Source of the DNA: Candidatus Jettenia ecosi
Lineage (GTDB): Bacteria > Planctomycetota > Brocadiia > Brocadiales > Brocadiaceae
Reading direction: 5' to 3'
Assembly (NCBI GenBank): GCA_005524015.1
Contig: SULG01000004.1
Span: 20,485-84,484, forward strand
DNA length: 64,000 nt
The notes under the pieces were generated by a model. That model saw nothing but the letters and a program-made list of their open reading frames with translations. It did no database searches and was not told the origin of the DNA. Position numbers and translations under genes: made by a program. Positions 8,360 through 18,353 of this stretch are shown here, in pieces; the stretch's first letter is position 1; every line of letters starts with the position of its first letter.

Positions 8360-11300
8360 CTACTGTTTTAATGTAAATATCGGCAAAATTACTGCGACTT
8401 CAGTAAATTCTCCCTCGATACTATGAATCATAATCTTGCCACCATGCTCATTGATAATACCATGACTAATACTTAACCCTAATCCAGTGCCCCTACCTCT
8501 TGGTTTAAGGGTAAAAAAAGGATCCATTACTTTCTCTATACTATTGGCAGGTATACCGGTACCATGATCATAAAAGATCATTTTCAGACAGGGAAGACTA
8601 TTTATGGTTATTTCTTTACCTGAGATCTCAAGGAGTTTATCATCATGCGCCTCCGGATATTTCTGATTTAAGGCATACCGTGCATTACTGATAATATTCA
8701 AAAAAACTTGCTGAATTTGTTGTGGATGCACAGTTATTTCTGGAAAATTGTGGGGAATATCTAATCGTATTTTGATCCCCTCTTTTCGTAACTGTACCTC
8801 CGACAGAGTTAAGGTATCAGACAATATTTCATGGACACTGACGATACTTTTCTTTTCTTTTCTATCTCCGGATCTGGCAAAAGACAGGAGGCTGCTTACT
8901 ATGTTAGCGATACGTTTACCTTCTTTGATAATCCTGTTTGCGATATCTTTTTCACTGCTTTCCTCGCTGCTTTTATCGAATAGTATCTGAGCACAGTTAA
9001 TAACACCGGTTATGGGATTATTGATCTCATGAGCCACACCCGCCGCCAGTTCACCCAGCGCTACCAGGTGCCTTGAGCGCACAGATTCCATCTGCAAAGC
9101 GACCTTCTCGGTAATATCCCAAAAAACACCTAAGATGCCAATAACGTTACCTTTCTCTTCTTTTATAGGGGTTTTCACGGTATGCACAATACATTCACGC
9201 CCATCCTTAATGTATTTTTCTTCTATATCTTCCGTTTGGCCGGATTTCATGATTCGTTTATCATCTGTCCGGTATTTCTTAACAAACACTTCAGGAAAAA
9301 AATCATTATCTGTCTTTCCGGCAATTTCGTCTGGTTTAATATGTAAATCTCTGGCATAATTCTCATTACAAGAAACATACACCAAATCTCTATCTTTGTA
9401 AAATATCCTTTGTGGTAGATTTTCAAGGAGCATTCGGTACTTGCTTTCACTCATACGTAGTGCTTTTTCTGCCTGCTTACGATCTATGCCTAACGCAATG
9501 ATATCTGCTACAGAAGCCAAAGCCTTGTTGGTAAATTCTGTAAGGGGTTTGCGTAAAAATATCGCAACAACTCCAACCAAATTGTTCCCAATAATCAGGG
9601 GATATCCGGCAAACGAAACCATTTTCTCCCGTTCCGCCCATCCCTTATCACTAATATAGGGATCATCGACAATAGAGTTCGTTAGATGTGGCTGACGCTC
9701 TGAGGCAATACGGCCAATTTTGAGTTTCCCAACAGGTACCCGGCTGTGAGAACCATTTATATGAGTATGTAGCCCCGCGCTGGCTTGCAACTCTAGCATA
9801 TTTTCCTTTTCATTCAGTGTCCAGATGCGAGCAAGCGCTGCATCCAGATTGTGAACTATAGCTTCCGTGCAGTATCGTAAAACATCATACAAGGTATTAC
9901 CCTGGCTGAGCGCAACACTAACATCTTTGATAAATGATATCAGACGGAGCCGTTCTACCAATGCCTGTGTTCGCTTTTGTTCAGTAATATCAATCCCAAA
10001 AAAAATCGTTTCCTTGATTTTACCGTGTTCCCGTACCTCCGTATTCTGCCATGATATATATCGTTTTTTACCTGACTTTGTAAAAATAGGATTCTCAAAG
10101 GTCTTTGGCAACTGTCCGTTTTTTTGCCAATTCGTAAACTCTTGCCAAAAATAGGGAATACGGTCTTTTGGCACAATTGTCTCAAACCAATTTTTCCCTA
10201 CGATCTCAGCTTTTTTATATGCAGTAATTTTCTCTGCTGCCTCATTAAATATCCGAATAGTACCTGCAATATCCAATCCTATAACCATTACGTTTGCTGT
10301 CTCTATAAGATTCTCAGCATAATTCTTTGCACACCGTAGTTCATCAACCATTCGCTTCTGTTCGGTAATATCGGCTAGTATACCAACGATACCAGCAATG
10401 TTACCATGAGAATCACAGAGGGGCGCCGTTGAAAGACTGATATCAACCTGAGTCCCGTCCCGTTTCTGACGACGTAATTCCAAACCTATAAATGATTCCC
10501 CGCGTAATACCCGGTTACGCAGAAAACGGAATTCATCGTGTTTGCCTTTTAGCATGACAGGAAGGGAATGATTCAGCAACTCCTTTTCTTTCCAGCCGAA
10601 CATAGACTCCGCAGAAGGATTCCACATCTTAATATGCCCATAAGAGTCAAGAACAATGATAGCCACGGGAGATGCCGATATAAGAGCGCGAAGGGTTTGA
10701 TTCGTTTTTCGCAGTATATCCTCCATCCGTCTTCTTTCGGTAACATCTCTGGCAATCCCTATAACTCCGATGGTATTCCCGTTCTCATCCCTTAGAGGAA
10801 GATTCTTATGTTCGCACAATATGTTGGTGTTCTTGAAATAAAGTTCATATTGAGGACTTTCCCCTTCCATTGTTCTTGTGTAAGCATCCATTGCCTTTTT
10901 CAGGTTCTCTTTATCAAAAAGCAGCGCGAATGACTTTCCCAGAAAATCCTCTGGCCGATGGCCAGTAAGTTTTTCAAACATATGATTTACAAAGACTACA
11001 TTTCCTTTATCATCACAAATATACGGAAGGTCGGTCATTTGTGAGATTACTATTTCATACTTTTTTAACTCCTTTTTTGCCCTTTTATGCTCTGCAATCT
11101 CTCCTTTCAGAAGCTCATTAGTTTTTAACAGCTCAACGGTACGCTCCAGAACACGGACTTCCAGTTTATCATATGCCTTTTGTAGCATCTCTGCTTTTCG
11201 CCTGTGCTCTAAAGCATTCACAAATATTTCACTAATTATTTTCAGCATCGTAATATCTTGTTCTATCCATGTTTTTTCTATCCGTACCGAATCAAACCCC

Positions 11301-12568
11301 AAAAACCCAACAAGAGATCCACCATAAATCATGGGAACGATGATAAATGACCGGACTGCCTGCAGTTCTTGCAACTCTTTTTCCGCTTTGGCACAAACTG
11401 GCAGATCATCTGGCCGGGGAACATGGACAACCTCAAATCGTTTTAGTTTCTCCATCTCCCGGGAAAGACGCTCAACGAAAACTTCCTTACGATCTTTCAT
11501 CTGTGGCTCAGTCCCTTCAGCACACCACACATGGGTATTATCGATAATCTCTTCACTATTGTTAGAATAGAGGCAGACATAACTGCGGTCAACTTCCAGG
11601 AATTTTCCTATTGTTTCCAACGCCCGGTTTATTCCTGTATCAACCTCATTTGGCGCAAGGTTTATGAAGCTTGTCGATATAGCTGCAATAAGTTCTTCCA
11701 ATTTTACCTGACGCTGCAATAATTTTGCTGTATATTTATGCTCAACAACCTCCTGTTTTAGATCAGTATAAGATTTTTCAAGCGCCGTTGTCATTTGATT
11801 GAAATTTATGGATAATTGTCCAATTTCATCTCGGGAACGGATGTTTACTTTGCGGGTGAGATTGCCTTTGGCTATATCCAGGGTAATGCTTGTTAAATGC
11901 TGTAATGGTGAAATTATATATCTGGTAAGAAAGAAGGTAATACATATACCGCCAATAATAATACTTAAACCCAGGGGGATAATAATATATACCATAATAT
12001 GCTGAGTGTTCTCATGTATTTTATGGGTAGATAAACCAATCTGTACAAAACCTAATATCCGTTGTTTTGTCTCTGTAACGATTTTATCTTCACTTAAAAT
12101 CTGTGTGGCAAAAACCTCCTCTGAGAACGTCTTCTCAAAAACAGGGATTGAGAAATCAAAAAATTCCTCATCTAAGGAAGTACTGCTATGGCGGATAAAT
12201 AATATATCTGGATTTTGATGGTCCTCTCTGACAGGAAGCTCTTCAATATTAAGATTAATTCGGGAAGATTTTTCTTCAACAATAACCTTTTGTATATCTG
12301 ATACACGCAAATAACCAATTTCCCCTTCAGCATCAAGCGCCTTTATTCTTTTAATAGGAGCGTCTAAGAATGCAGGTTGCGTATAACTCAATGCATGTTT
12401 GACCTCGTCATCCTGCGCAAGCAACATAACAAGAGAGGTGCCTAATTTTCTCAGGGCATTGTCTTGCTGTCTCTTTAAATGGATTAAAAAGAACAAGCAA
12501 CTCAATGTTCCAATGATAATTATCAGTGTACTTATAAAAAGGATAAGTTTTGTACGGATACTTATCAT
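8360..12568 (-). CDS. Membrane-bound multi-PAS/GAF sensor histidine kinase
   Basis: The 1402-residue protein has TM1 at about 9-30, an extracytoplasmic domain at 31-190 and TM2 at 191-214, followed by HAMP at 215-268. A GAF domain (about 285-455), three consecutive PAS domains (about 505-880), a second GAF (about 895-1040) and a fourth PAS (about 1050-1165) come next. HisKA follows with phosphoacceptor His1180 (GVAHEINNPITG), then HATPase_c with DHGTGIP and GRGTGLGLS. It lacks a receiver, so phosphate should pass to the adjacent NtrC-type regulator. The ligand is unknown, but two GAF and four PAS modules indicate integration of several cytoplasmic cues (redox, gas or small molecules). The ATG at 12568 gives a proper N-terminal membrane anchor. 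Confidence 0.92.
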   Translation of the reverse strand: MISIRTKLILFISTLIIIIGTLSCLFFLIHLKRQQDNALRKLGTSLVMLLAQDDEVKHALSYTQPAFLDAPIKRIKALDAEGEIGYLRVSDIQKVIVEEKSSRINLNIEELPVREDHQNPDILFIRHSSTSLDEEFFDFSIPVFEKTFSEEVFATQILSEDKIVTETKQRILGFVQIGLSTHKIHENTQHIMVYIIIPLGLSIIIGGICITFFLTRYIISPLQHLTSITLDIAKGNLTRKVNIRSRDEIGQLSINFNQMTTALEKSYTDLKQEVVEHKYTAKLLQRQVKLEELIAAISTSFINLAPNEVDTGINRALETIGKFLEVDRSYVCLYSNNSEEIIDNTHVWCAEGTEPQMKDRKEVFVERLSREMEKLKRFEVVHVPRPDDLPVCAKAEKELQELQAVRSFIIVPMIYGGSLVGFLGFDSVRIEKTWIEQDITMLKIISEIFVNALEHRRKAEMLQKAYDKLEVRVLERTVELLKTNELLKGEIAEHKRAKKELKKYEIVISQMTDLPYICDDKGNVVFVNHMFEKLTGHRPEDFLGKSFALLFDKENLKKAMDAYTRTMEGESPQYELYFKNTNILCEHKNLPLRDENGNTIGVIGIARDVTERRRMEDILRKTNQTLRALISASPVAIIVLDSYGHIKMWNPSAESMFGWKEKELLNHSLPVMLKGKHDEFRFLRNRVLRGESFIGLELRRQKRDGTQVDISLSTAPLCDSHGNIAGIVGILADITEQKRMVDELRCAKNYAENLIETANVMVIGLDIAGTIRIFNEAAEKITAYKKAEIVGKNWFETIVPKDRIPYFWQEFTNWQKNGQLPKTFENPIFTKSGKKRYISWQNTEVREHGKIKETIFFGIDITEQKRTQALVERLRLISFIKDVSVALSQGNTLYDVLRYCTEAIVHNLDAALARIWTLNEKENMLELQASAGLHTHINGSHSRVPVGKLKIGRIASERQPHLTNSIVDDPYISDKGWAEREKMVSFAGYPLIIGNNLVGVVAIFLRKPLTEFTNKALASVADIIALGIDRKQAEKALRMSESKYRMLLENLPQRIFYKDRDLVYVSCNENYARDLHIKPDEIAGKTDNDFFPEVFVKKYRTDDKRIMKSGQTEDIEEKYIKDGRECIVHTVKTPIKEEKGNVIGILGVFWDITEKVALQMESVRSRHLVALGELAAGVAHEINNPITGVINCAQILFDKSSEESSEKDIANRIIKEGKRIANIVSSLLSFARSGDRKEKKSIVSVHEILSDTLTLSEVQLRKEGIKIRLDIPHNFPEITVHPQQIQQVFLNIISNARYALNQKYPEAHDDKLLEISGKEITINSLPCLKMIFYDHGTGIPANSIEKVMDPFFTLKPRGRGTGLGLSISHGIINEHGGKIMIHSIEGEFTEVAVILPIFTLKQ

Positions 12569-13272
12569 ATGTTTCCGATCAAAAAACGATTATGGGTAAA
12601 AAAACTGCATTTGAATTCATTTGAATGAGTAACCGGCATAGAAACGTTTTTTTCCCTTTACATCCTTTTCCAAAACCTTTAATTGCTTCATTGCAGGCAG
12701 TAACCGGTGGATATTGAATGATGACAACGGTAATCTTTACTACCATTAGTTCGGAAGTAAAAAATGAAATTTTAAAAAACAGTAAACGTGCATTTTAGTA
12801 CCAAATTTGCTAGTTAATGTCAAGCATTGTTTGCTCGTTTGATAAGGACGGATCAAAGAAATAAGAAATTATCAATGCGGAATGTACAGAAGTATAAAAA
12901 AGGCTTATGAGTTCCATAGAAAGCGGGTTATCTTAAGGTATAAGGTACATAATTCATAACCTTCTGAAAATACACAATATTATTTCATCGTAATCTTTGA
13001 AAATATAAAATCTTGCAGTATAATATCATTAAATGGTAATATTTTTAAATAGTAAATTATTACAATCCGATCTTTTATGAAAAATTTTTGGAGGTTAACA
13101 AAAAGTTAATGAAGCATTCATACCATTGTATATACAATACTTGTTATTCCCGCAGATAGCTTCTTACAATATGGGACAAACGATTAACTCATCTTGTAGG
13201 CTCAGCGATGTAATTATATTGTGAGAGGTTACTTTGATAAGCTGAAACCATACTCCTTTAGAGGTAATACCG
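12569..13272. other. 704-bp divergent intergenic region
   Basis: Long AT-rich region between the divergent kinase (minus) and PLD/PilZ-like (plus) genes; promoters for both must lie here. A GGAGG at 13091-13095 precedes a 16-codon frame at 13110-13160 (MKHSYHCIYNTCYSRR). It could be a leader peptide, but the 14-base spacing is long. No repeats of the dispersed families are present, unlike most other gaps. Confidence 0.4.
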
Positions 13273-14676
13273 ATGAGTGAAAAACCAAGACCAATTGTTC
13301 GGCTGTTAATCGCATGTCTTTTCTTCCTTATTGCAGTTCTCCTTAACATTTTATTGCCACTTTATTGGCATACGGTACCAGAAATAGTTAAGCATCTGCT
13401 TCTCATCTTCAGCGCCATAATGTGCGTTCATATCATGGAATATACCTACCTCTGGTGGGAAATCTTTGGACATATAAAGGACATATTAAAGGAAACTCTT
13501 CAAACTACAAACCGGCTTATCGATGATAACAGAATTTCTTTAGAAAAATATTTACAAACAACCAATCGACTCATTGGGTCAGCAGCATTTTGTGGTCTCA
13601 CAAATATCTATTCCACCCGCAAGGATGTAAAGAGCGATATTTATGATGCAATAGAAAATGCAGAGAAAAGGGTATGGCTTCTTGGCATCACATTCTCCGA
13701 AAATCTCCATCTCGATGAATTGCTTTCCACACTTCAGAAGAAAATATCGCATGGACTCGATGTAAAGATACTCCTTCTTGATGCACTTGAGTGCCCGGCA
13801 ATCTTCCGAACTTTTCTTGAGAGCACTGCATCTGAAGCTGCAAAGATTATCCATGCCGACAGGACAAAAACACAATCACCGGACCCTTATTTCCATCAGC
13901 GATTGTACAGTGATTTTGTTCATGCCTGTGATAGACTGAAAAGTTATCCCAACGTTGAGCCTGCGGTTAGGTTTTACACGCATAGCCCGACCTGCTGGAT
14001 GATGATTGTAGATAATGTAGCACATTTTCAACCCTATACATTCGGAAGGACCGCCAGCCAGCATTCAACAAACCTCTGCATCGGGGCTAACATGCCGGTA
14101 TTTAAATTTCAAATACAGCCAAAAGGGAAACCCTTCGAAATTCTTGAAGATCATTTCCTGAAGCTATGGCTGACATCTAATTTAGACCTGTTTCATATAG
14201 AAGCTAAGATAGCAGACCGGAACCGTATCGTAAAAGATATATTTGATTCTCATTCATCATGGTTGAAACAGGTATATGAAGTACTTTACACACCGAAAGA
14301 TAGTGCGTCCTCCGTAATTGACCAATACAAGATTCCAAGTCAATTATGGAGATGGGATCAGCCGTCACTGAGTATCTCCCTGCAAGATAATAAAATCTTG
14401 ACACGTGCAGCTATCTGTGATTATTCCTGCAAGGGGATTTCATTAGAAATAGAGTCAGCCCTGACGTTATGTGAAGGGCAAATCATCATCCTGCAGGGCG
14501 AACCTCCAACAGAGCCGTTGGAGGCCAATTTCGTAATGAATCATTTCCTCAGAATAAAGAGATTTATTATCAGACAATTATCACAAGGATCGCCATCAAC
14601 AATCAGATTAGAGGCAGCCCCTGTGGAAGAGAACAACAAACTGGGAATTGATAGTGGATTAACCGCATATTCTTAG
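13273..14676 (+). CDS. Membrane protein with PLD-like and PilZ-like regions, function unknown
   Basis: The protein has 467 residues. Two transmembrane helices lie at about 10-30 and 38-60, then a short coiled stretch with a repeated LQTTNRLI. Residues about 118-300 (AIENAEKRVWLLGITF ... GLDVKILLLD) look like one phospholipase-D-type half, but no HxK catalytic motif is seen, so it is probably non-catalytic. The C-terminal 110 residues are beta-rich and contain DYSCKGISL, matching the DxSxxG half of a PilZ motif. The preceding RxxxR arginines are not evident, so c-di-GMP binding is speculative. GAGG lies 8 bases before the ATG. It is followed 84 bp later by the Amt-kinase gene on the same strand. 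Confidence 0.5.
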   Translation: MSEKPRPIVRLLIACLFFLIAVLLNILLPLYWHTVPEIVKHLLLIFSAIMCVHIMEYTYLWWEIFGHIKDILKETLQTTNRLIDDNRISLEKYLQTTNRLIGSAAFCGLTNIYSTRKDVKSDIYDAIENAEKRVWLLGITFSENLHLDELLSTLQKKISHGLDVKILLLDALECPAIFRTFLESTASEAAKIIHADRTKTQSPDPYFHQRLYSDFVHACDRLKSYPNVEPAVRFYTHSPTCWMMIVDNVAHFQPYTFGRTASQHSTNLCIGANMPVFKFQIQPKGKPFEILEDHFLKLWLTSNLDLFHIEAKIADRNRIVKDIFDSHSSWLKQVYEVLYTPKDSASSVIDQYKIPSQLWRWDQPSLSISLQDNKILTRAAICDYSCKGISLEIESALTLCEGQIIILQGEPPTEPLEANFVMNHFLRIKRFIIRQLSQGSPSTIRLEAAPVEENNKLGIDSGLTAYS

Positions 14677-14760
14677 TTACAATTACCATTATTATCCAGA
14701 ACGTGACATAAGCTACAAGGAAGGTTTGGACAGATACTATATATGGTGTGATATTCAATC

Positions 14761-16797
14761 ATGGAAAACATACAAATAAATATTAATCACGTCTGGGTTA
14801 TGGCAGCAGCATGTATGGTGTTTTTCATGCAGCTGGGGTTCACCTCCTATGAAGCAGGTTTTTCACAATCCAAGAATGCTATCAGCGCTTCTATTAGAAA
14901 TCTCGTAGTATTTCTCATATCCTCACTGGTATTTTACGCTGTCGGGTTTGGATTTATGTTTGGGATAAGTTGCATGGGCTGGATTGGAGTAAACCATTTC
15001 TTTACCAGTGGCATTCAGGAACATCCTGGTAATTTAGGTTATACCTTTTTCTTTTTTCAACTGGTCTTTTCCGCCACAGCATCTACCATAATGACCGGAG
15101 CTATAGCAGAACGCTCCTGTTTTGTTCCTAATGTTGCAGGCACGGTATTCATGGTAGCCATCGTCTATCCGATTTTCGGCCATTGGGCATGGGGAAGCCT
15201 TTTCCATTCAGAACAATACGGTTGGCTGGAAAAATTAGGGTTTATTGATTTTGCAGGATCTACTCTGGTGCATTCGATTGGGGGTTGGTTCGCCCTTGCG
15301 GGGGCAGTTGCTGTAGGACCAAGAAATGGCAAGTATAATCCTGATGGGTCTTCAAATCCCATGGGGCTACATAATATTCCGATGGTAACTTTGGGTACCT
15401 TCTTCCTCTGGTTTGGCTGGTTTGGCTTTAACGGAGGAAGTCTTCTGCGGGCAAGCGCCGAGATTAGCCTTGTCATTACCAACACGAACCTGGCAGCTGC
15501 CACAGCGGGAATTTCTGCGCTCCTCTTTACGTATGCAAAAGAAAAGAGACTGAACGCCGGGAAACTCTTTACAGCCATACTGGCTGGCCTGGTAGCAATA
15601 ACAGCAGGCTCTAGCAGGGTAAATCCTAACGGCGCCATCTGTATCGGTTTCATTGCTGGTATAGGAGCGATCTTAGCTCAGGATTTTATTGAAAAGATAT
15701 TAAAGGTTGACGACCCCGTCTCTGCCATTGCAGTTCACGGAGTCGGGGGCGCTATAGGCACCCTCTGTGTTGCATCTTTTGCTGAAAAATCGACGCTAGC
15801 GGTGGAAAGTGGCAGCCGGTTACATCAACTTGGTATACAAGCTGCAGGCATTGCGGTTGCCTTCGTGTGGTCTTTCGGGTTAGGAACGCTCTTTTTTTGG
15901 TGTCTAAAAAAAATCGTAACTATCCGTGTAAGTCCTGAAGAAGAAAAAAGAGGACTTAATGTTGCCGAATACGAAGATGTGGCTTCGTGGCTTGATTTCA
16001 TACGTATTACCAGACTTCAGGACTTAAACACCCTGCTTGAAAAGAGAGTTGCAGAAAGAACAGAGGAACTTCAAAAGACAAATATTGCGCTCGATAAGGC
16101 CAATAAATTAAAATCAGAATTCTTAGCAACCATGTCGCATGAACTTCGTACCCCATTGAATGCTATCATCGGCTTCGCTGAGGTTTTAAGGGACGAAATT
16201 ACCGGGGCTCTTAACGAAGAACAAAAAGAATACATCAATGATATCCACGGTAGCGGTGAACACTTACTCAATATGATTAATAGCATCCTCGACCTTTCAA
16301 AAATTGAAGCTGGCAAATTAGAACTTCACTATGAGGTGTTCTCTATAGAAGAGGCTATCAATGAGGCGCTGAATATGATCATGGGGCTTTCTCTGAAGAA
16401 AGGCATATCCCTGAAGACTCTTATTCAAAAAGATATTCCCTCTTTAACAGCAGACCGATTGAAATTCAAGCAAATTATGTTTAATCTATTATCCAATGCC
16501 ATTAAATTTACCCCGGAAAGTGGCGCGATTTCAATCTCTGCAGATCTCTTAGATCAGCATATCCAGTTTGCCATAAGTGATACCGGCATAGGAATCAAAT
16601 CAGAAGATATGGATAAGATATTCCAGACGTTCCGTCAACTAGATGCCTCATATGCACGCCATTATGAGGGGGCAGGCCTTGGCCTGGCACTCACAAAACG
16701 TCTGGTTGAATTACACGGCGGTAAGATATGGGTAAAGAGTATCTATGGAAAGGGAAGCACATTCACCTTCACGTTACCACAAAATCCATCGCATTAG
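14761..16797 (+). CDS. Ammonium transporter-histidine kinase fusion (ammonium sensor kinase, Amt5-like)
   Basis: The 678-residue product joins an Amt/Rh channel (1-388) to a short coiled linker (about 415-445), HisKA (about 450-515) and HATPase_c (about 560-675). Amt hallmarks are present: Asp163 in FIDFAGSTLVH, the twin histidines His171 and His326 (AVHGVGGAIGTL), Phe103 of the gate region, and the GWFGFNGGS helix. The phosphoacceptor is His460 (MSHELRTPLN); DTGIGI and GAGLGLALT are the ATP-binding motifs. The same architecture was characterised in Kuenenia stuttgartiensis as an ammonium sensor that signals but transports poorly. No receiver protein is adjacent; the nearest single-domain regulator is at 21054. 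The stop overlaps the convergent nitroreductase by 4 bp. Confidence 0.95.
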   Translation: MENIQININHVWVMAAACMVFFMQLGFTSYEAGFSQSKNAISASIRNLVVFLISSLVFYAVGFGFMFGISCMGWIGVNHFFTSGIQEHPGNLGYTFFFFQLVFSATASTIMTGAIAERSCFVPNVAGTVFMVAIVYPIFGHWAWGSLFHSEQYGWLEKLGFIDFAGSTLVHSIGGWFALAGAVAVGPRNGKYNPDGSSNPMGLHNIPMVTLGTFFLWFGWFGFNGGSLLRASAEISLVITNTNLAAATAGISALLFTYAKEKRLNAGKLFTAILAGLVAITAGSSRVNPNGAICIGFIAGIGAILAQDFIEKILKVDDPVSAIAVHGVGGAIGTLCVASFAEKSTLAVESGSRLHQLGIQAAGIAVAFVWSFGLGTLFFWCLKKIVTIRVSPEEEKRGLNVAEYEDVASWLDFIRITRLQDLNTLLEKRVAERTEELQKTNIALDKANKLKSEFLATMSHELRTPLNAIIGFAEVLRDEITGALNEEQKEYINDIHGSGEHLLNMINSILDLSKIEAGKLELHYEVFSIEEAINEALNMIMGLSLKKGISLKTLIQKDIPSLTADRLKFKQIMFNLLSNAIKFTPESGAISISADLLDQHIQFAISDTGIGIKSEDMDKIFQTFRQLDASYARHYEGAGLGLALTKRLVELHGGKIWVKSIYGKGSTFTFTLPQNPSH

Positions 16798-17435
16798 GAC
16801 TTATCATCTTTCTTTTTTCCATACTTTTCATAAAAAACAATCTTTTCAAGATCAAATCTTGGTCTTTGAGATGGTTCTTCATCAGGATAGCCTACAGGAA
16901 GTATCGCAACGATTTCTATGTTCTTTGGAATTTCAAGTATCTCTTTGACTTTATTATCATTAAACCATCTTACCCAACAGGTTCCCAACCCTAATTCTAC
17001 AGCCTGAAGTACCATATGTTCAATAGCAATATCGGTATTTCCTGTAGCAGCAATCAATAAGTGCCATGTAATATCGGCGCTCGTTTCACCCCGTTTCAAT
17101 GAAGGAACAAAAATTTCACGAGTCTTAGCCGGCAGGGCGCCCGCTGCAATCAGTTCATCAATCCGCTTCGGAAACTCACCGGATGCCTTGATATCCGCAC
17201 AACAGGCAATAATCACGGGCGCCTGCCCAACATGGCGTTGATTATATGAAGCTGCCTGGAGTTTTTTTCTTGTTTCGGTATCCTTCACCAGGATAAATCT
17301 CCACGGTTGTGTATTAGAACCCGATGGCGCAAGCCGTGCACTTTCTAAAATTTGCACTATGCATTCATCGGGTACCGGATCTGGTTTAAATTTTCTGATA
17401 CTGCGGCGTTTATGAATTGCTTCTCTGACATCCAT
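16794..17435 (-). CDS. Nitroreductase-family flavoprotein
   Basis: The product has 213 residues, typical length for FMN-dependent nitroreductases (NfsB/BluB-like fold). Visible features are the N-terminal AIHKRRSIRKFKPDPV (FMN phosphate contact by Arg residues), the SARLAPSGSNTQPWRFI motif, and C-terminal LPVGYPDEEP. Substrates in the family include nitroaromatics, quinones, thiazole oxidation intermediates and dehalogenation substrates; nothing here selects one. It is cytoplasmic and convergent with the Amt-kinase, sharing 4 bp at the 3' ends, so it is transcribed separately. Confidence 0.88.
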   Translation of the reverse strand: MDVREAIHKRRSIRKFKPDPVPDECIVQILESARLAPSGSNTQPWRFILVKDTETRKKLQAASYNQRHVGQAPVIIACCADIKASGEFPKRIDELIAAGALPAKTREIFVPSLKRGETSADITWHLLIAATGNTDIAIEHMVLQAVELGLGTCWVRWFNDNKVKEILEIPKNIEIVAILPVGYPDEEPSQRPRFDLEKIVFYEKYGKKKDDKS

Positions 17436-17777
17436 ATTGTTATCCTTCCTGCAATGAAGTTATTGATTACCTGTTTCTTCTTCCGTATAACCGATACCGA
17501 AGAAATGCAGCGCAAGTCCCGTCATTGTGCCACTACAAATCACAATCTGGCCAGGATTCTTCTCCTCCTATAAATACCATAAAATACCATAATGACCACA
17601 AGCAATGGGCGCTTATCAAAAGATCGGCTGCTTGTGTCCATGAGTATAAAAAAATATAAAAACGGAGAAAAGTAAAAAATACCAGAAACTGGAAAAGAAA
17701 ATATTCACAACAAAAACAAAAAGATATAGAAACATTGTGACGCAGCGTGTTACAATATTTTGGAGGCATTAAATCCT
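17436..17777. other. 342-bp divergent intergenic region
   Basis: Promoter region between the nitroreductase (minus) and macrodomain (plus) genes. It contains a tandem AAATACCAT duplication near 17571-17590 and an inverted pair CACAAGCA (17597-17604) and TGCTTGTG (17629-17636). No coding sequence or dispersed repeat was recognised. Confidence 0.4.
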
Positions 17778-18341
17778 ATGCTAAAAACTACTATTAACAC
17801 ATCAACGTTAGAACTTGTAGAGGGAGATATTACCCTGCAGGAAACAGATGCCATCGTTAATGCAGCAAATACAAGTCTTTTAGGCGGTGGCGGTGTAGAT
17901 GGAACAATTCACAGGGCAGGGGGACCAAAAATATTAGAGGAATGTAAGAAGCTGGGAGGATGTCCAACAGGAGAAGCCCGCATTACTACAGGAGGAGATC
18001 TTAAGGCAAGGTATGTAATTCATACCGTCGGTCCTGTGTATCGCCATGGTAAAAAAGGCGAAGCAGAATTACTGGCTCATGCTTATAAAAATAGCCTCGC
18101 ACTCGCCTCTCAATATAAGCTCAAAAGCATATCATTTCCATCTATTAGTACTGGCGCCTACGGGTACCCAATTCATGAGGCAGCAACAGTAGCCTTAAAA
18201 ACAGTAATAGACTATTTAAAAACCCATTCTCATAGTATCGAACTCGTACGCTTTGTTCTCTTTAATTTCAGGTCATATCAGCCTTACGAGAAAGCTTTAC
18301 AGGAGCTTATAAAATACCAGACCCTTAAGGAAAAGCAATAA
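17778..18341 (+). CDS. Macrodomain protein (ADP-ribose / O-acetyl-ADP-ribose binding or hydrolysis)
   Basis: The 187-residue protein consists of one macrodomain. The ADP-ribose motif NAANTSLLGGGGVDGTIHRA and the second loop STGAYGYPI are intact and close to those of the YmdB/MacroD O-acetyl-ADP-ribose deacetylases. GGAGG at 17762-17766 lies 11 bases before the ATG at 17778. An in-frame TTG at 17760 would place that site inside the coding region, so 17778 is preferred. It is followed 12 bp later by a soluble histidine kinase, so ADP-ribose metabolism and signalling are co-expressed here. Whether the two proteins interact is unknown. Confidence 0.9.
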   Translation: MLKTTINTSTLELVEGDITLQETDAIVNAANTSLLGGGGVDGTIHRAGGPKILEECKKLGGCPTGEARITTGGDLKARYVIHTVGPVYRHGKKGEAELLAHAYKNSLALASQYKLKSISFPSISTGAYGYPIHEAATVALKTVIDYLKTHSHSIELVRFVLFNFRSYQPYEKALQELIKYQTLKEKQ

Positions 18342-18353
18342 TGGGTTTCATGT

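Noticed and set aside
15165..15653. 162-codon minus-strand frame
   Set aside because: Lies wholly inside the Amt-kinase gene on the other strand; no family features.
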